A DNA stretch of 8,435 nt from Flavobacteriales bacterium (GTDB taxonomy: Bacteria > Bacteroidota > Bacteroidia > Flavobacteriales_D > Crocinitomicaceae). The stretch lies in contig CANHQC010000075.1 of the NCBI GenBank assembly GCA_947462695.1, positions 1 through 8,435 on the forward strand, read 5' to 3'. Numbering within the stretch: the stretch's first letter is position 1; every line of letters starts with the position of its first letter. Under the pieces are notes generated by a model. The model made no database searches, was not told where the DNA came from, and was given only the letters and a program-made list of their open reading frames with translations. This document shows, piece by piece, positions 1-7,152 of this stretch. Position numbers and translations under genes: made by a program.

Positions 1-540
1 GGAATAATAATCAACCTGCGTCCATGGATCTTGAAAATCAGCTAACCAAGGAATTCCGAATCGTTCCGAAAGTCGCATGCCAATAACGGTATTGGTGTGC
101 GGAGGACCATCGGTGAAAATCGCATCGACTGGATTGTTTTTTAGGTAGTCACTCAAGTAAGAAACAGATGGCTTTATCCACATGAAACGGGCATCAGGAA
201 TGAAAAAGTTTCCTCTGACCCACATGCCGAGTTTATCGATAATAGTTTTCTTACGAGAGGAATTCGCAGTTATGTTTTGAAGCGGTGCGTTCTTTTTTCT
301 TCCTGAAAAAAACTTGAAGGCATTTATGGGTTCAGTAATGGGTACTTTATGAATTTCTAATCCTTCCGGAATGTCTTTTTCATTGCTGAAATCCAGGTAC
401 TGATAGGCTGCGTTTTCTGCGGTGAAAATAATGGGCTCCCAACCGAAATCTCTGAGGTACTTAGCAATTTTCAAACAGCGCAACACCGTAATTCCACCCG
501 ACGGTGGCCAATGGTATGTTATAATCAATACGCGCTTCAA
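1..540 (-). CDS. GT4-type glycosyltransferase, N-terminal part (runs off left edge)
   Basis: An open frame of 180 codons reads leftwards from 540 to the window edge with no stop. It begins LKRVLIITYHWPPSGG, the N-terminal Rossmann strand and glycine-rich loop (PPSGG) usual for GT-B fold, family 4 glycosyltransferases. Further on it has AKYLRDFGWEPIIFT (about residues 27-40), TDGPPHTNTVIGMRL (about 143-157) and PWLADFQDPWT (about 164-174), a pattern I know from Bacteroidota glycosyltransferases, where ADFRDPW is common. Such enzymes move sugars from nucleotide donors at the cytoplasmic face of the membrane, typically in surface polysaccharide assembly; the substrate cannot be read here. Start: an in-frame TAG lies at 595-597, and the only ATG, GTG or TTG codon between it and the conserved KRVLIITY segment is TTG at 538-540. 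The next ATG is about 105 codons inside the fold. The divergent flippase supports a polysaccharide role. The C-terminal nucleotide-sugar-binding half is not in the window. Confidence 0.9.
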   Translation of the reverse strand, partial: MKRVLIITYHWPPSGGITVLRCLKIAKYLRDFGWEPIIFTAENAAYQYLDFSNEKDIPEGLEIHKVPITEPINAFKFFSGRKKNAPLQNITANSSRKKTIIDKLGMWVRGNFFIPDARFMWIKPSVSYLSDYLKNNPVDAIFTDGPPHTNTVIGMRLSERFGIPWLADFQDPWTQVDYYS

Positions 541-559
541 TTCTGCTTTGTTTACAGCA

Positions 560-567
560 CAAACATA
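560..567 (-). promoter_or_regulatory. Putative -7 promoter element for the glycosyltransferase
   Basis: Read on the minus strand the site is TATGTTTG, matching the Bacteroidota primary-sigma -7 consensus TAnnTTTG. It lies 19 nt before the TTG start, similar to the alaS and capA-like promoters in this window. I see no good TTG element 19-21 bp further upstream, so it is either a weak promoter or a chance match. Confidence 0.4.
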
Positions 568-650
568 CGCATTATCCCTAGTTTGTTCTGAATTCTATGC
601 TATATTCCATGGTCTAAATGGTTGAATTTAAATTGTGCACCAACATTGAC

Positions 651-658
651 TATATTTG
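651..658 (+). promoter_or_regulatory. Putative -7 promoter element for the flippase gene
   Basis: TATATTTG matches TAnnTTTG and ends 8 nt before the ATG at 667. Transcription would start only a few bases before the start codon, giving a nearly leaderless mRNA. The -33 element is poor: TTG triplets at 622-624 and 633-635 leave spacers of 26 and 15 bp, outside the usual range of about 19-21. Confidence 0.4.
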
Positions 659-666
659 CCTAACTG

Positions 667-2151
667 ATGGGAATTGTCCAAAAAGATGCGTTTCGAACCA
701 TGCTGATTTCTTATGTGGGAATCGCGTTGGGGTATGTGAATAAAGGGTTGTTATTCCTTATCATCCTTTCCACCGAGCAGATTGGGTTGATTAATTTACT
801 TGTTACAGTCGGAACCTTGTTTGCTCAATTCGCCAATCTCGGAACGGTTTATTCTACTTGGAAGTTCTTTCCGTATTTTAAAAACGAGGAAAATAAGCAC
901 CACGGATTTTTACCATTCATTTTACGTATCGTTTGGATTGGTATTTTTCTTTGTACACTAACGTTTGTACTTTTTAGGCCTGAAGTTCAAGCTCTTTATG
1001 GTGAACGTTCATCGGCTTTTACAGACTATTACTTTATGGTGTTGCCAATTGGTATTTCAACCGTTTTGTACCTCGTTGTAGAAATTTACCTGCGTGCATT
1101 GTATAAAAATACGTTAGCTGTTTTTGCGTTGGAAATTGGCTTGCGTGTCGCTCTTACAATTCTACTCGCCTTGCTCTTCTTTAAAGTCATCGATTTTCAT
1201 TGGTTTGTCATTTTACAGAGCTTCAGTTACCTCATTCCGGTGACTATTCTTGCGGTTTACCTCATTAAATTGGGAGAGTTTAATGTATCGTGGAAAACGG
1301 TCGATATTTCTAATCGTTTCAGAAAAATTATACGCAATTTCTCCGCGTTTAATTACATCAATACCTTAGGAATTGTCTTTGTACATTCACTAGATGTCAT
1401 GATGATTGCCTATTATTTGGGATTGGAAGCGACTGGAGTTTATACTACTGTGGTTTTCCTTGCATCCGCGCTTCAAGTGCCTTACAAGTCGGTTTTGCGT
1501 GTCAGTTCGCCTCTTGTTGCTGATCATTGGAAGCGACGTGAAATGGATAAAATGCAGCAGTTATATACCAAAGTCAGTTCGGTTGCCCTTATAATTGGTT
1601 TAGCGCCATTTCTTGTCATTTGGTTAAACATCGATTTCTTGTTTAGTTTCCTGAAGCCAGAATTTCTTCCTGGAGTTTGGGTGTTTTTCTTTTTGATGAT
1701 GGGACGATTGCTCGATATGTATTTTGGAATTAACGGCTCCATCTTTGTCACATCTAAAAAGTACAAATACGACATCGTATTCACATTGCTTCTAATAGGT
1801 ATTGTCTACGGGTTAAACACGGTATTCATTCCGAAATGGGGAATCGCAGGCGCGGCAATTTCAACGTCGTTGTCACTGATTGTGTACAATGTCGGCAGAT
1901 TGATTTTTGTCTGGAAGGCGTATAATCTGCAGCCGTTCGCTTGGAGTCAATTCAAGGTCATTGGCCTTGCGCTGGTTACACTTTTCGCTGGAATGTGGGT
2001 TTCCGATACACTTAATCTTGGCACATGGATAGATGTATTTGTTCAACTTTTGATAGTTGGAATCCTTTTCATCTTGCCAATCCTGATTTTTCGATTGGAT
2101 CCGGAAATTTCGAACTATGTAACGAAGCTTAAGAGGCGATTCGTTTCGTGA
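667..2151 (+). CDS. Oligosaccharide flippase family protein (Wzx-like)
   Basis: A 494-residue, strongly hydrophobic protein that resembles the polysaccharide biosynthesis/flippase proteins of the MOP (MATE/MVF) superfamily, which move lipid-linked oligosaccharides across the inner membrane. About 12-14 membrane segments can be picked out, including roughly residues 12-34, 40-62, 82-103, 121-142, 149-172, 178-200, 230-250, 258-275, 303-322, 336-350, 368-388, 392-415, 429-446 and 457-476. The start MGIVQKDAFRTM followed by LGYVNKGLLF is typical of the Bacteroidota subfamily. The WGIAGAAISTSLS stretch (391-403) is a common MOP C-terminal feature. The length is normal. An in-frame TAA at 661-663 just before the ATG excludes a longer start. 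The gene diverges from the glycosyltransferase, which supports a surface polysaccharide role. It converges on alaS with 4 bp between the stop codons and no visible terminator. The substrate is unknown, so wzx is not assigned. Confidence 0.88.
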   Translation: MGIVQKDAFRTMLISYVGIALGYVNKGLLFLIILSTEQIGLINLLVTVGTLFAQFANLGTVYSTWKFFPYFKNEENKHHGFLPFILRIVWIGIFLCTLTFVLFRPEVQALYGERSSAFTDYYFMVLPIGISTVLYLVVEIYLRALYKNTLAVFALEIGLRVALTILLALLFFKVIDFHWFVILQSFSYLIPVTILAVYLIKLGEFNVSWKTVDISNRFRKIIRNFSAFNYINTLGIVFVHSLDVMMIAYYLGLEATGVYTTVVFLASALQVPYKSVLRVSSPLVADHWKRREMDKMQQLYTKVSSVALIIGLAPFLVIWLNIDFLFSFLKPEFLPGVWVFFFLMMGRLLDMYFGINGSIFVTSKKYKYDIVFTLLLIGIVYGLNTVFIPKWGIAGAAISTSLSLIVYNVGRLIFVWKAYNLQPFAWSQFKVIGLALVTLFAGMWVSDTLNLGTWIDVFVQLLIVGILFILPILIFRLDPEISNYVTKLKRRFVS

Positions 2152-2155
2152 TGAA

Positions 2156-4771
2156 TCAAGCCATTTTCGATCGAACAACCTCCAATGCCGCTTTTATCCC
2201 AGCAGGATTTTTTCCGCCCGCTGTTGCAAAAAACGGTTGACCACCGCCACCTCCTTGTATATGCGATGCCGCTTCCCGAATCAATTGACCTGCGTTGAAC
2301 GAGTGTTCATTCACCACGCTATCTGAAGCTATAATACTCAACGTACATTTATCTCCTTCAACACCACCAATCACTCCCACAAAACGATCGTGTTCTCCTT
2401 TTAATTGGAATAAGATATCTTTAATCGAGTTCGCGTCAAGATCAACTTGCGCTGCTAGAAAATCGATCCCATTAACTTGTTCAATGGATTGCTTCAATGC
2501 GTGTTTGACTTGAATCGCTTTTTCTTTGGTCAATGCATCGACTTCTTTTTGCAGTTGCTGATTGCGGGAAATTAGGTCTTCAACAGCTTTGATAACATCC
2601 TTCGGATTTTTCAATAATCCATAAATAGTATCGTATTGCGCTGCTTTTGTGGTGAAGTATGCTTCAGCCGCACTTCCGCTGATCGCTTCTATTCTTCGCA
2701 CACCAGCTGCAACTGCTGATTCTGAGGTGATTTTAAATAATCCAATCTGTCCAGTGTTCGGAATATGCGTTCCACCACATAGCTCAACTGATTCACCGAA
2801 TTGAATAACACGAACCGCATCGCCGTATTTCTCTCCAAATAGCGCCATAGCACCCATTGAAGTAGCTTGTTCGATAGGGACATTCCGTAATTCATTTAAG
2901 GCGATATTTGCTTTGATCGCATGATTCACACGCGCCTCGATTGCTGCCAATTCTTCATCACTCACTTTTGAAAAATGAGAGAAATCAAAACGCAAGTAAT
3001 CCGGATTTACCAATGAGCCTTTTTGTTCCACGTGTTCTCCAAGTACGCTTCTTAAGGCATGATGGAGTAGGTGAGTGGCAGAGTGATTTCCGGCTGAGGC
3101 CAATCGATTAGACGTGTTTACTTCAGCCGTGTAAGATTCTTCCAATTCAGTAGGAAGCTGTTCCGTAAAATGAACGATGAGGTTGTTCTCTTTTTTGGTA
3201 TCGAAAATCGGAATAGAACCGTTTTTACCTCGCAAAATACCTTTGTCACCCACTTGACCACCTCCTTCTGGATAAAACGGAGTTTTGGTCAACACAACTT
3301 GGTAGAATGTTTTTTGCTTTTGAGCCACTTTGCGGTATTTTACAATGGATACTTCAGTGGATAGTTCGTCATAACCAACAAACTCAACCGACTGATCTGG
3401 TAGTAAATTCACCCAATCGTCTGTTTCAATAGCTGTTGCTGCGCGTGACCGGTCTTTTTGTTTTTGTAGTTCTGCATTGAACCCTTCTTCATCCAAACCG
3501 ATGTTATTTTCTCTTGCAATCAGGGACGTAAGATCGACCGGGAATCCATAGGTGTCATACAGTTCGAAGACTTCTTTGCCATCAATCGTTTCCTTTCCTT
3601 CTTTTTTCGTTTGAGCAATGATGTGATCGATGCGTTTTAATCCTTGGTCCAGCGTTCTAAAGAAACTTAACTCTTCCTCACGGATGACTTTTTGAATCAA
3701 TTCACGTTGCGATATAAGTTCATTGAATGGATTCCCCATGACTTCGCCCAAAACGACAGAAAGATCGGCTAAGAAAGGTTCTTTTAATCCGAGTGTCTGG
3801 TAACCGTAACGCACAGCCCGGCGCAGAATTCGTCGAATGACGTAACCTGCTCCGTTGTTTGACGGTAATTGTCCGTCTGCGATTGAAAAAGCAATAGCAC
3901 GCACGTGGTCAGCAATGACGCGCAACGCGATGTCGGTTGTTTCTTCCACTCCATATGTTACAGATGAAACCTTTTCCATGTGCTGAATTAACGTCTGGAA
4001 TAAATCGGTATCGTAATTGGATGTCTTTCCTTGAAGTGCCATCGCTAAACGCTCCAAGCCCATTCCAGTGTCGACATGCGTTTCTGGAAGTGGTTCCAAC
4101 GATCCGTCCGCTTTGCGATTGAATTGCATGAAGACGTTGTTCCAAATTTCAATGACTTGTGGGTGATCGAAATTAACGAGTGACTTACCGTCTATCAATT
4201 CGCGTTCTTTTTTAGATCGCAAATCGACATGGATTTCTGTACAAGGACCGCATGGACCTGTGTCACCCATTTCCCAGAAGTTGTCTTTTTTAGACGCAAG
4301 AATAATTCGATCGTGAGCGATTAACCTTTTCCAGATTTCAAAGCTTTCATTATCGGTCGGAACCTTGTCTTTAGCATCTCCTTCGAATACAGTTACATAC
4401 AACCTGTCCTTCGGGATTTGGTATACTTCAGTCAGTAATTCCCATGCCCATTCAATTGCCTCCGTTTTAAAATAATCACCAAACGACCAATTGCCTAACA
4501 TTTCGAACATGGTGTGGTGATAAGTGTCGACTCCTACTTCTTCTAAGTCATTGTGCTTTCCTGAAACGCGCAAGCATTTTTGTGAGTTGGCTACGCGGCG
4601 GTTTTTCGGCACGGCATTTCCAAGAAAGAAATCTTTGAACTGATTCATACCGGCATTGGTGAACATGAGTGTCGGGTCATTTTTCACCACCATTGGCGCT
4701 GAAGGAATAATGTCGTGTCCTTTAGAGGCAAAAAAGTCAAAAAACTGTTTACGTATGTCGGCAATCTTCAT
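2156..4771 (-). CDS. alaS: Alanyl-tRNA synthetase
   Basis: An 871-residue cytoplasmic class II synthetase that charges tRNA-Ala with alanine; E. coli AlaS is 876 residues, so this is full length. Domains in order: catalytic core with motif 1 ([15 protein letters not shown], 37-51), motif 2 region ([13 protein letters not shown], 89-101) and motif 3 (GMGLERLAM, 236-244); a helical tRNA-recognition region; an editing domain with the zinc-type ligands H563 and H567 (HSATH) and C665 and H669 (CGGTH); a heptad-like segment at about 722-765; and a C-terminal C-Ala domain with a glycine run at 840-844. The editing site looks intact, so mischarged Ser- and Gly-tRNA-Ala should be cleared. A start 20 codons further upstream (4831) is possible in frame but lies upstream of the promoter and adds unconserved sequence. 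[14 protein letters not shown] is the family's usual beginning, so the ATG at 4769-4771 is used. Confidence 0.98.
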   Translation of the reverse strand: MKIADIRKQFFDFFASKGHDIIPSAPMVVKNDPTLMFTNAGMNQFKDFFLGNAVPKNRRVANSQKCLRVSGKHNDLEEVGVDTYHHTMFEMLGNWSFGDYFKTEAIEWAWELLTEVYQIPKDRLYVTVFEGDAKDKVPTDNESFEIWKRLIAHDRIILASKKDNFWEMGDTGPCGPCTEIHVDLRSKKERELIDGKSLVNFDHPQVIEIWNNVFMQFNRKADGSLEPLPETHVDTGMGLERLAMALQGKTSNYDTDLFQTLIQHMEKVSSVTYGVEETTDIALRVIADHVRAIAFSIADGQLPSNNGAGYVIRRILRRAVRYGYQTLGLKEPFLADLSVVLGEVMGNPFNELISQRELIQKVIREEELSFFRTLDQGLKRIDHIIAQTKKEGKETIDGKEVFELYDTYGFPVDLTSLIARENNIGLDEEGFNAELQKQKDRSRAATAIETDDWVNLLPDQSVEFVGYDELSTEVSIVKYRKVAQKQKTFYQVVLTKTPFYPEGGGQVGDKGILRGKNGSIPIFDTKKENNLIVHFTEQLPTELEESYTAEVNTSNRLASAGNHSATHLLHHALRSVLGEHVEQKGSLVNPDYLRFDFSHFSKVSDEELAAIEARVNHAIKANIALNELRNVPIEQATSMGAMALFGEKYGDAVRVIQFGESVELCGGTHIPNTGQIGLFKITSESAVAAGVRRIEAISGSAAEAYFTTKAAQYDTIYGLLKNPKDVIKAVEDLISRNQQLQKEVDALTKEKAIQVKHALKQSIEQVNGIDFLAAQVDLDANSIKDILFQLKGEHDRFVGVIGGVEGDKCTLSIIASDSVVNEHSFNAGQLIREAASHIQGGGGGQPFFATAGGKNPAGIKAALEVVRSKMA

Positions 4772-4792
4772 AAAACGAGTGTTTAGAGCCTG

Positions 4793-4822
4793 CAAAGTTA
4801 GTATAAGTTGACGTATACACAA
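4793..4822 (-). promoter_or_regulatory. alaS promoter (Bacteroidota -33/-7 type)
   Basis: Read on the minus strand there is TTG at 4822-4820 (within TTTTTG), a 19-bp spacer, and TAACTTTG at 4800-4793. This matches the Bacteroidota primary-sigma pattern TTG-N19-TAnnTTTG exactly. The -7 element ends 21 nt before the alaS ATG, predicting a leader of roughly 15-17 nt. It is the clearest promoter in the window and fixes the alaS start. Confidence 0.8.
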
Positions 4823-4840
4823 AAACGGCATTTAATCTTC

Positions 4841-4877
4841 TCTCAAATTGACTCAAAATGAGAATAAAATCTCAAAA
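4841..4877. repeat. Operator-like imperfect palindrome with spaced CTCAAA repeats
   Basis: Positions 4841-4863 form an odd-length imperfect palindrome: TCTCA, 2 nt, TTGA, a central C, TCAA, 2 nt, TGAGA, so 18 of 22 arm positions are symmetric. The hexamer CTCAAA also occurs in the same direction at 4842, 4852 and 4871, offsets of 10 and 19 bp, close to one and two helical turns. The site is just upstream of the alaS -33 element (4820-4822) and about 150 bp upstream of the lipoprotein start, so a regulator could act on either gene. AT-rich DNA makes chance symmetry fairly likely. Confidence 0.35.
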
Positions 4878-4940
4878 CGGGAAAAATCTACTTCATGGAA
4901 TGAATTTAAAAAATGTATAACTCATTGATAAACAAGTGCA

Positions 4941-4953
4941 TTTTTTTTTTTTT
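4941..4953 (+). repeat. T13 homopolymer tract upstream of the lipoprotein gene
   Basis: Thirteen consecutive T residues end 56 nt before the ATG at 5010. The only promoter-like match downstream is a degenerate TAAATTATG at 4964-4972 (TAnnTTTG with an extra A). If that is the -7 element, the T tract covers the -33/upstream region, where it could act as a bent UP-like element or vary in length by slippage. I see no clean consensus promoter for the lipoprotein gene. Confidence 0.45.
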
Positions 4954-5009
4954 CAATTCGGCATAAATTATGATAAGGGCGGATCAACTAATTAACTTAA
5001 ATTAAGATC

Positions 5010-5861
5010 ATGAAAAAATCAACATCGATCCTTTTGGGATTATCTGCCACTCTACTTTTGGTTATGGGGTGTTCTAAAGATTCAGGAAACACAACTAACC
5101 AACAAAAAATTTCAACTTCAGGAGTTACTCCAACTGTCGTAACAGGAGCTAATAACGGTGGGAACGTTACATGTGATGAAGCGGCTTTGGCAAACACACT
5201 CGCTGGAGGTTACGCGTACTCTACAGGTAAGCAAGATTATCCATTTAATTCTTCAAGTTTTGGCAACGGTGTATCTGTAACTACAGATGGTACGTTCGTT
5301 TCTTGGTCAATTACGCCTCCAACTGGTTACTGCGTTTCAAACGTAGCTGTAATCGTTAAAGGTGGTCCAAATGCGAACGTATATTACTATAACAATGGTG
5401 AAAGTTCTGATTCAGGATTGGCTTCTCCAGTAAACGCAAGTGGAAATCCTGCTGGATTGAGCAACTTGACCATTTGTTATAACTTGGTTCAGTGTTCAGC
5501 AAACGAAGATTGTCAAGAAGAAACGGCGTTCGGTGGTGGAATAGCTGGTGCTGGAAATGCTTGGTGGTTCGCGCTTGACGCGTCTGCAAGTGGTTCTTAT
5601 CCTATTTACGCCGGACAGCAAGCTGTTCCTGGTGCGTCTGTGGATTACAATGCAACAACAGATCAAATAACAATCAATCTTGGATCACAAATGCAATTGC
5701 AAAATGTAAGTGAGCCAGTGAAAGTTGAAGGATACAACATATTGCCTTCTTCACGTCCGGCAGCTGGTTTGTTCGAATTGTACAAAGGATCTAACTTGAC
5801 TGTACAAGGTAATGGATCTAATTACTACGTAGTTCACCTGGATGTAGAGGTGTGTAACTAA
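5010..5861 (+). CDS. Putative surface-exposed lipoprotein, function unknown
   Basis: A 283-residue secreted protein. The N-terminus has lysines at 2-3, a hydrophobic core (7-19) and a lipobox VMGC with C21 as the predicted lipidated cysteine. The following SKDS resembles the short charged signal that sends Bacteroidota lipoproteins to the cell surface, though it is weaker than the best consensus. A Ser/Thr/Asn-rich linker (about 22-52) leads to two apparent modules: about 53-163, with VAVIVKGGPNANVYYY (112-127) and LSNLTICY (150-157), and about 164-283, with ETAFGGGIAGAGNAWWFALD (171-190) and a C-terminal NYYVVHLDVEVC. The VIVKGG...NANVY...GL...CY pattern is one I recall from other bacterial secreted proteins, but I cannot name a family. 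Six cysteines remain after lipidation (55, 108, 156, 162, 168, 282), enough for three disulfides. No catalytic motif is visible; a binding or adhesive role is only a guess. The ATG at 5010 follows an A/T-rich leader without a Shine-Dalgarno sequence. A terminator follows directly, so the gene is probably monocistronic. Confidence 0.85.
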   Translation: MKKSTSILLGLSATLLLVMGCSKDSGNTTNQQKISTSGVTPTVVTGANNGGNVTCDEAALANTLAGGYAYSTGKQDYPFNSSSFGNGVSVTTDGTFVSWSITPPTGYCVSNVAVIVKGGPNANVYYYNNGESSDSGLASPVNASGNPAGLSNLTICYNLVQCSANEDCQEETAFGGGIAGAGNAWWFALDASASGSYPIYAGQQAVPGASVDYNATTDQITINLGSQMQLQNVSEPVKVEGYNILPSSRPAAGLFELYKGSNLTVQGNGSNYYVVHLDVEVCN

Positions 5862-5882
5862 GATTTTTCAATATACACAACG

Positions 5883-5917
5883 AACGAAAGGCCCTTTTTA
5901 GGGTCTTTTGTTTTTTT
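5883..5917 (+). terminator. Intrinsic terminator of the lipoprotein gene
   Basis: The stem AAAGGCCCT (5887-5895) pairs with AGGGTCTTT (5900-5908) around a TTTT loop, with one G-U pair. It extends outward through C5885-G5910 and two A-U pairs (5883-5884 with 5911-5912). A run of seven T residues follows at 5911-5917. It begins 22 nt after the lipoprotein stop codon. The minus strand has no matching T run, so it acts in one direction. Confidence 0.85.
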
Positions 5918-5939
5918 ACCAACTCTTGTTATACATTTG
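5908..5939 (+). promoter_or_regulatory. Promoter of the CapA-like gene, overlapping the upstream terminator
   Basis: TTG at 5908-5910, a 21-bp spacer and TACATTTG at 5932-5939 fit the Bacteroidota -33/-7 pattern. The -33 element sits inside the 3' arm and start of the T tail of the preceding terminator. The -7 element ends 16 nt before the ATG at 5956, predicting a short leader. It supports starting the gene at 5956 rather than at the in-frame ATG at 5908, which lies within the terminator. Confidence 0.65.
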
Positions 5940-5955
5940 TAGTTCAATAAATCAT

Positions 5956-7053
5956 ATGAAGGTTCTTTATTTTTCAATTCCACTAGTAGTGTTTTTCGTC
6001 TTTCTTCAATGGAAATCAGTTGGTTCTTCTGATGCAATAGATGTGAAGAAATCAGTAACAAAAACGGAAAACAGTAGTGAAGATTCGCTAATAACACTAG
6101 TCGCTGTGGGCGATATCATGATGGGTTCTAATTACCCTTCGGAAGCATATCTACCGCCGAAAAATGCCAATCTTTTAGATCCTGTCGCATCATTTATTCA
6201 ATCTGCTGATGTGGCTTTTGGCAACCTAGAAGGCACTGTGCTAGATAAAGGAGGAGCTGTCAAAAGCTGTTCTGATCCATCAAAGTGTTACGCTTTTCGT
6301 CAACCAACGTATTTTGTTGATCAATTGAAAGCTGCCGGATTTGATTTCTTGTCCGTTGCAAATAACCACATGGGTGATTTCGGTGATGAAGGTCGCGTGA
6401 ATACGCAGCGTGTATTGAAAGCAGCTGGAATTCGTTACGCCGGATTGGAGGCATGTCCATGGGATACGCTTACTGTTAAAGGAGTCAAAATTGGAATGGT
6501 GGCTGTCGCTCCGAATAACGGATGCATCAAAATCAATGAGTATGCGCGCATCAAAGAGTTGATTCGAAAACTGAATGGCATGTGTGAAATTGTCATCTTG
6601 TCTTTTCATGGAGGAGCTGAAGGTTCTAGTCGAACACACATTACGCGCAAGACTGAGATGTTCTACGGTGAAAATAGAGGAAATGTATATGAAATGGCGA
6701 GAATAGCCATCGATGCGGGTGCAGATGTGGTCTTAGGCCATGGTCCACATGTGACTCGAGCAATTGATTGTTACAAGGGTCGCTTTATTACATACTCCAT
6801 GGGGAATTTCTGTACCTACCGACAATTCAATTTGAAAGGTGTTAGTGGTATGGCGCCTCTTTTTGAATTGACACTTCGCAAAGACGGGTCAATTAAAAGT
6901 GGTAAAGTCATTTCAATCAAACAACTTGGTGAAGGTGGACCAGTAATCGATAGCTTGAATGGCGCTTGGGAACAAATTATGTCACTCACAAAAGCTGATT
7001 TACCCGAACTTGCCGTTCAATTCAACGCTGATCAGACGTTTTACTTTAAGTAA
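5956..7053 (+). CDS. CapA-family protein (PGA_cap, calcineurin-like metallophosphatase fold)
   Basis: A 365-residue protein with the ordered motifs of the CapA/PGA_cap family: VAVGDIMMG with D53 (49-57), FGNLEGTV with N90 and E92 (88-95), VANNHMGDFG with N137 and H138 (134-143), SFHGGAE with H218 (216-222), GADVVLGHGPHV with H262 and H265 (255-266) and YSMGNF with N284 (280-285). Together these look like an intact metal-binding phosphoesterase-type site. A hydrophobic stretch at residues 4-17 without a lipobox suggests a signal peptide or membrane anchor, placing the domain outside the cytoplasmic membrane. The family is named for poly-gamma-glutamate capsule synthesis in Bacillus, but most homologues stand alone and are uncharacterised. 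No capB, capC or capD partner is visible here, so capsule synthesis should not be assumed. The in-frame start at 5908 is rejected because it lies inside a terminator; the ATG at 5956 directly precedes a standard signal sequence. The gene appears to have its own promoter. Confidence 0.9.
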   Translation: MKVLYFSIPLVVFFVFLQWKSVGSSDAIDVKKSVTKTENSSEDSLITLVAVGDIMMGSNYPSEAYLPPKNANLLDPVASFIQSADVAFGNLEGTVLDKGGAVKSCSDPSKCYAFRQPTYFVDQLKAAGFDFLSVANNHMGDFGDEGRVNTQRVLKAAGIRYAGLEACPWDTLTVKGVKIGMVAVAPNNGCIKINEYARIKELIRKLNGMCEIVILSFHGGAEGSSRTHITRKTEMFYGENRGNVYEMARIAIDAGADVVLGHGPHVTRAIDCYKGRFITYSMGNFCTYRQFNLKGVSGMAPLFELTLRKDGSIKSGKVISIKQLGEGGPVIDSLNGAWEQIMSLTKADLPELAVQFNADQTFYFK

Positions 7054-7107
7054 GCACGTATATGTCAGTCAATCTGACAAATCGACATGATTTTTCGTGC
7101 AATTTTT
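7054..7107 (+). repeat. Nested inverted repeats after the CapA-like gene; possible weak terminator or regulatory element
   Basis: Immediately after the stop codon there are three overlapping inverted pairs: GCACG (7054-7058) with CGTGC (7096-7100), ATGTC (7062-7066) with GACAT (7084-7088), and TGTCAG (7063-7068) with CTGACA (7074-7079). The last forms the 17-bp site TGTCAGTCAATCTGACA. A short AATTTTT follows the outer arm (7101-7107), so an RNA hairpin ending capA-like transcription is possible but would be weak. Alternatively the TGTCA dyad is a DNA site belonging to the dnaK upstream region, since the same pentamer recurs downstream. Confidence 0.4.
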
Positions 7108-7115
7108 CCTTGTTT

Positions 7116-7140
7116 CTGACAGTTTGGTTTCAATTTGTCA
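7116..7140. promoter_or_regulatory. CTGACA / TGTCA half-sites upstream of dnaK (putative activator site)
   Basis: CTGACA at 7116-7121 and TGTCA at 7136-7140 form an inverted pair separated by 14 bp. They use the same half-site as the compact dyad at 7063-7079. The nearer half-site ends 12 bp before the -24-like element at 7153. The spacing fits upstream binding by a transcription activator, but the protein is not identified. Confidence 0.4.
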
Positions 7141-7152
7141 TTGAGATTGCAG

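Noticed and set aside
422..625. 67-codon plus-strand frame
   Set aside because: It overlaps the strongly supported glycosyltransferase on the opposite strand and the divergent promoter region, and its product shows no recognisable features.
2121..2145. Inverted repeat AACGAA-N13-TTCGTT at the flippase 3' end as a bidirectional terminator
   Set aside because: The stem is short and A/T-rich, the loop is 13 nt, it lies within the coding sequence, and no T run follows on either strand.
4772..4831. Upstream in-frame extension of alaS starting at 4831
   Set aside because: The added 20 codons cover the -33/-7 promoter and encode sequence unlike AlaS N-termini; the ATG at 4771 gives the standard [10 protein letters not shown] start.
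5908..5955. Upstream in-frame start of the CapA-like gene at 5908
   Set aside because: It lies in the terminator stem and the promoter, so the mRNA would not include it; the start at 5956 gives a normal signal sequence.
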